Shown here piece after piece: positions 62,274 through 64,000 of a stretch of DNA of 64,000 nt. How positions within the stretch are numbered: position 1 is the stretch's first letter; every line of letters begins with the position of its first letter. Below the pieces are notes generated by a model. The model searched no databases, was not told the origin of the DNA, and worked only from the letters and a program-made list of their open reading frames with translations. The position numbers and the translations under genes were made by a program. This DNA comes from an uncultured Bacilli bacterium (GTDB lineage: Bacteria; Bacillota_I; Bacilli_A; RF39; UBA660). Location: positions 37,637 through 101,636 of the forward strand of contig CAJUKB010000001.1 in NCBI GenBank assembly GCA_910587325.1, in the 5' to 3' direction.

Positions 62274-62485
62274 AATATCAATATTTTATAAGTTTTGTAG
62301 CTGTTAAAAAAAATGGTTATGAGTTTGGAAATATAGACATCACTTTTCCTTGTAATATTGAAAACATTACAGAAATAAGGTGGGCTGAACTAAGGATCAA
62401 AGAAAAAATAAAAGTAAACCAAGTTATTATTTTAAACTATCAGTTATTAAGAAAATGGGAGGTGTCAGATAATGTGGTTATTTAA
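62270..62485 (+). CDS. Small phage protein
   Basis: 71 residues, beta-rich start (YQYFISFVAVKKNGYEFGNI). It overlaps the next gene by 14 bases. Unrecognised. Confidence 0.62.
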   Translation: MKYQYFISFVAVKKNGYEFGNIDITFPCNIENITEIRWAELRIKEKIKVNQVIILNYQLLRKWEVSDNVVI

Positions 62486-62633
62486 AGCTATTGGAATACT
62501 TGTACTACTTATTATCGCCTTTCTACTGTTTGCGTTCTTATTATGCGTTATAAAGTCAATTTATATATGCCATTTTTCAAGAAAGAAATATCGTAGGAGG
62601 ATTAAAAATGATAGATACAAGGGACTTAGATAG
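62472..62633 (+). CDS. Small single-helix membrane protein
   Basis: 53 residues: WLFKAIGILVLLIIAFLLFA and on to CVIKSIY form one membrane helix, and the rest is basic (KYRRRIKNDRYKGLR). GGGAGGTG is eight bases before the ATG, inside the preceding gene. It overlaps the next gene by 26 bases. Confidence 0.65.
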   Translation: MWLFKAIGILVLLIIAFLLFAFLLCVIKSIYICHFSRKKYRRRIKNDRYKGLR

Positions 62634-62943
62634 TTATTACCCGGGGTATGACGAATATTGCGAACCACGGGAAGTTCGGGGGGACGAGGATTTTGATATA
62701 GACGCCATTATTGACGAGAGGAGACTTCAAGAAATGGAAGCAGAAGAAAAAAAAGAGAACGAATTATTTAAAGTAATATATTCGCAAGGTACAGTTAGTG
62801 GTAAGTTCGATATTATATCGTATCATACTCCACTACTAGAGTATATATACAAAAACGATAAGTCCACATATTTAGCAATAAAAAATACTGTTATACAAAG
62901 TTTTGAAAATATAGAGAAAATGATAAAGGAGGAATCAAAATGA
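62608..62943 (+). CDS. Phage protein of unknown function
   Basis: 111 residues, very acidic N-terminus (DYREVRGDEDFDIDAIIDE-like) followed by a mixed domain. AGGAGG before ATG 62608; ATGA overlap with the next gene. Unrecognised. Confidence 0.66.
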   Translation: MIDTRDLDSYYPGYDEYCEPREVRGDEDFDIDAIIDERRLQEMEAEEKKENELFKVIYSQGTVSGKFDIISYHTPLLEYIYKNDKSTYLAIKNTVIQSFENIEKMIKEESK

Positions 62944-63203
62944 GTAAAAATGAAACCAAAGAACCAAAGATATTCGATTTAATGGTGGTATGTGCAGAAA
63001 TAGTACCACAAGGAAATGGAACAGCAAAGGTACGATTCGGATCTCAAATGAACGAAGAAGTACTTATAAGAATGTGTAAAGAAGATAACGACTCATGGGA
63101 ATTAGTAAAGAAAGTTATATTCGACTCACTAGATAAAATCGAGACAGCTTGTGGTTATAGATTGAATGACGACGGTACAGAAGTTGTAAGACCAGAAGAA
63201 TAA
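62940..63203 (+). CDS. Phage protein of unknown function
   Basis: 87 residues, mixed alpha/beta (KIFDLMVVCAEIVPQGNGTA; VKKVIFDSLDKIETACGYRL). It resembles the second half of the preceding gene (VIQSFENIEKM against VIFDSLDKIE), so the two may be a diverged pair. Unrecognised. Confidence 0.66.
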   Translation: MSKNETKEPKIFDLMVVCAEIVPQGNGTAKVRFGSQMNEEVLIRMCKEDNDSWELVKKVIFDSLDKIETACGYRLNDDGTEVVRPEE

Positions 63204-63212
63204 GGAGGTACT

Positions 63213-63680
63213 ATGGATAACTATTATAGACAAATAGCTGATCTACAATGTGCAGTAGAACGTCTAAGAACCTTACAGGAAAAACAAGGAACCATATTCG
63301 ATAAATACTTCCCTGTTACTGTAAGATATAAGCCTAGTTCTTCTACTACTGGTAGTGTCGGCAAAGATAAAATGGTTTCTTACTTGGAGGAATTAGAAGA
63401 AACTGGAATCGCTAAAGAACTGGAAGAAGCTATCAAGAACGTTAATACAATCCAGAATCGTCTAAGACGTATGGAGGTTATACTCCAAGGGGTTGAGGAC
63501 ATATCTGGTAACGATAGTTTAGAATATAAGGTAATAAGTTTAAAGTATTTTGAGGAAAGAACTTATACATTACAACAGATAGCTGACAGACTCCACTATT
63601 CGATAGATAGAATCAAACAAGTAAGTGCTGATATTGAAAGAAAAATAAAAGAAAACTATTACACCAAAATTACACAGTAA
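63213..63680 (+). CDS. Phage late transcription regulator (DUF1492/sigma region 4-like)
   Basis: 155 residues. The N-terminal coiled coil (DLQCAVERLRTLQEKQGTIF) is followed by a C-terminal helix-turn-helix, VISLKYFEERTYTLQQIADR, LHYSIDRIKQVSADIERKIK, close to sigma-70 region 4 and ArpU-type regulators. Such genes stand at the end of the early region and turn on the terminase and structural genes, which are expected just to the right. AAGGAGG upstream of ATG. Confidence 0.85.
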   Translation: MDNYYRQIADLQCAVERLRTLQEKQGTIFDKYFPVTVRYKPSSSTTGSVGKDKMVSYLEELEETGIAKELEEAIKNVNTIQNRLRRMEVILQGVEDISGNDSLEYKVISLKYFEERTYTLQQIADRLHYSIDRIKQVSADIERKIKENYYTKITQ

Positions 63681-63719
63681 TAGTGGTAAAATGGTATTGT
63701 GGAATAATTAAAAAGGCTC

Positions 63720-63750
63720 GTAGATTGCCCCCGAAAAAGAAAAATCTACA
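63720..63750. other. Hairpin before the tRNA-like element
   Basis: GTAGATT (63720-63726) and AATCTAC (63743-63749) pair across a loop with CCCCC. It could be a terminator of the early transcript or a processing signal for the tRNA-like RNA; no T run follows. Confidence 0.4.
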
Positions 63751-63756
63751 CTACAT

Positions 63757-63830
63757 CTCGGTAGCGGTGTGATGGTCGCATAAGGGTTCCATATTCCCGA
63801 GGTTAGGTTCGAGTCCTACTACCGAAACCA
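63757..63830 (+). tRNA. Atypical tRNA-like element (anticodon CAU or CCA)
   Basis: 74 nt including an encoded CCA end. Acceptor: 63757-63763 pairs with 63820-63826 at six of seven positions; the exception is C1/A72. T arm: TAGG-TTCGAGT-CCTA with a canonical T loop. D arm: GTG/CGC with a GG-bearing loop. The anticodon arm is irregular: GGG (63784-63786) and CCC (63796-63798) enclose nine bases, TTCCATATT, with CAT in the centre; a seven-base loop would give CCA instead. The C1-A72 mismatch, three G-C pairs and CAU are all hallmarks of initiator tRNA. Either a divergent phage tRNA or a mimic. Confidence 0.5.
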
Positions 63831-63921
63831 ATAAGTTATTATTCATTATTCGTATATAGACCTAAGAGTCAGTAAGGAGAGAGACCTTACATCACTTCCT
63901 TTCTATAAAGACACCCAGTAA

Positions 63922-64000
63922 ATGGCTCGTATAATAAATAAATCGAGAAGCCTAGAACTCGAAATTCTAGGTATGGAAGTCGGAGACAGCGATACTATGA
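63922..64000 (+). CDS. Partial gene at the right edge, possibly small terminase
   Basis: ATG 63922 opens a frame (MARIINKSRSLELEILGMEV) that runs out of the window. The position after a late regulator fits the small terminase subunit, but 26 residues are too few to tell, and no strong ribosome site is visible. Confidence 0.4.
   Translation, partial: MARIINKSRSLELEILGMEVGDSDTM

Larger units (their letters stand above)
50797..64000. mobile_element. Prophage (left part, continues past the window)
   Basis: From the cotJC junction to the right edge the genes are of phage type: serine recombinase, repressor/Cro control region with operators, DnaD/HTH replication protein, YqaJ-RecT-SSB recombination module, HNH endonuclease, methyltransferase-like gene, over a dozen small genes with ATGA or short overlaps, a DUF1492-type late regulator and a tRNA-like element. 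Structural genes should follow to the right. Codon and base usage differ from the flank (more GAC, TAC, ATC and CGA). The integration gene is transcribed away from the lytic genes, as usual for temperate phages. Confidence 0.92.

Overview
The window is 64 kb of AT-rich chromosome from an endospore-forming, low-GC Gram-positive bacterium. spoIVA, spoVS, spoVIF, cotE and a cotJC fragment are all present; cotE and spoVIF point to class Bacilli rather than Clostridia. Small gene sets, acidic RpoB tail and rifampicin-region residues fit one of the uncultured gut Bacilli lineages near Erysipelotrichia/Mollicutes, but TGA is a stop and TGG encodes Trp, so the code is standard. The lineage is inferred, not proven.

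Layout. 1-7.3 kb: a truncated repeat protein, HU, an ECF sigma/anti-sigma pair, three tandem secreted paralogues and a membrane-anchored XRE regulator. 7.4-7.8 kb: a compact locus with a 28-residue hydrophobic peptide and a convergent antisense RNA with its own promoter and terminator, laid out like a type I toxin-antitoxin. 7.8-17.8 kb: spoIVA, several XRE regulators around spoVIF, der, a pseudopilin, khpA-rpsP, cotE, a frameshifted kinase-like gene and a HIT hydrolase. 17.8-21.2 kb: an ABC transporter operon led by a small secreted protein. 21.4-26.4 kb: a HerA-like ATPase, a GH3 hexosaminidase and a surface-type protein whose start is separated from its body by a 10-bp G tract, which makes it a strong phase-variation candidate (OFF as read). 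26.5-34.5 kb: rpoC, rpoB and an RsmC-like methyltransferase with a clear sigma-A promoter. 34.7-50.4 kb: housekeeping genes (dNTPase, FtsK/SpoIIIE, degenerate RNase J, SsbB-like, SufB, SpoVS, TrmL) mixed with unusual genes: three tandem transglutaminase-like paralogues and a phosphatidyltransferase-HD fusion.

From about 50.8 kb to the right edge lies the left part of a prophage. It has a large serine recombinase, a frameshifted ImmA/IrrE protease, a CI-like repressor and Cro-like gene with palindromic operators, a replication protein, a YqaJ-RecT-SSB recombination module, HNH and methyltransferase-like genes, many small genes, a late regulator with sigma-region-4 character and a tRNA-like element. 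The prophage has cut the spore-coat gene cotJC: the 3' two thirds lie at 50425-50799, directly next to the recombinase, and the 5' third must lie past the window. This is the architecture of sporulation intervening elements such as skin (sigK) and SPbeta (spsM), and is the most interesting feature here.

Several frameshifts (kinase-like gene, ImmA, the 34.7-kb gene, the G-tract gene) may be real or may be read errors; they are marked as such.
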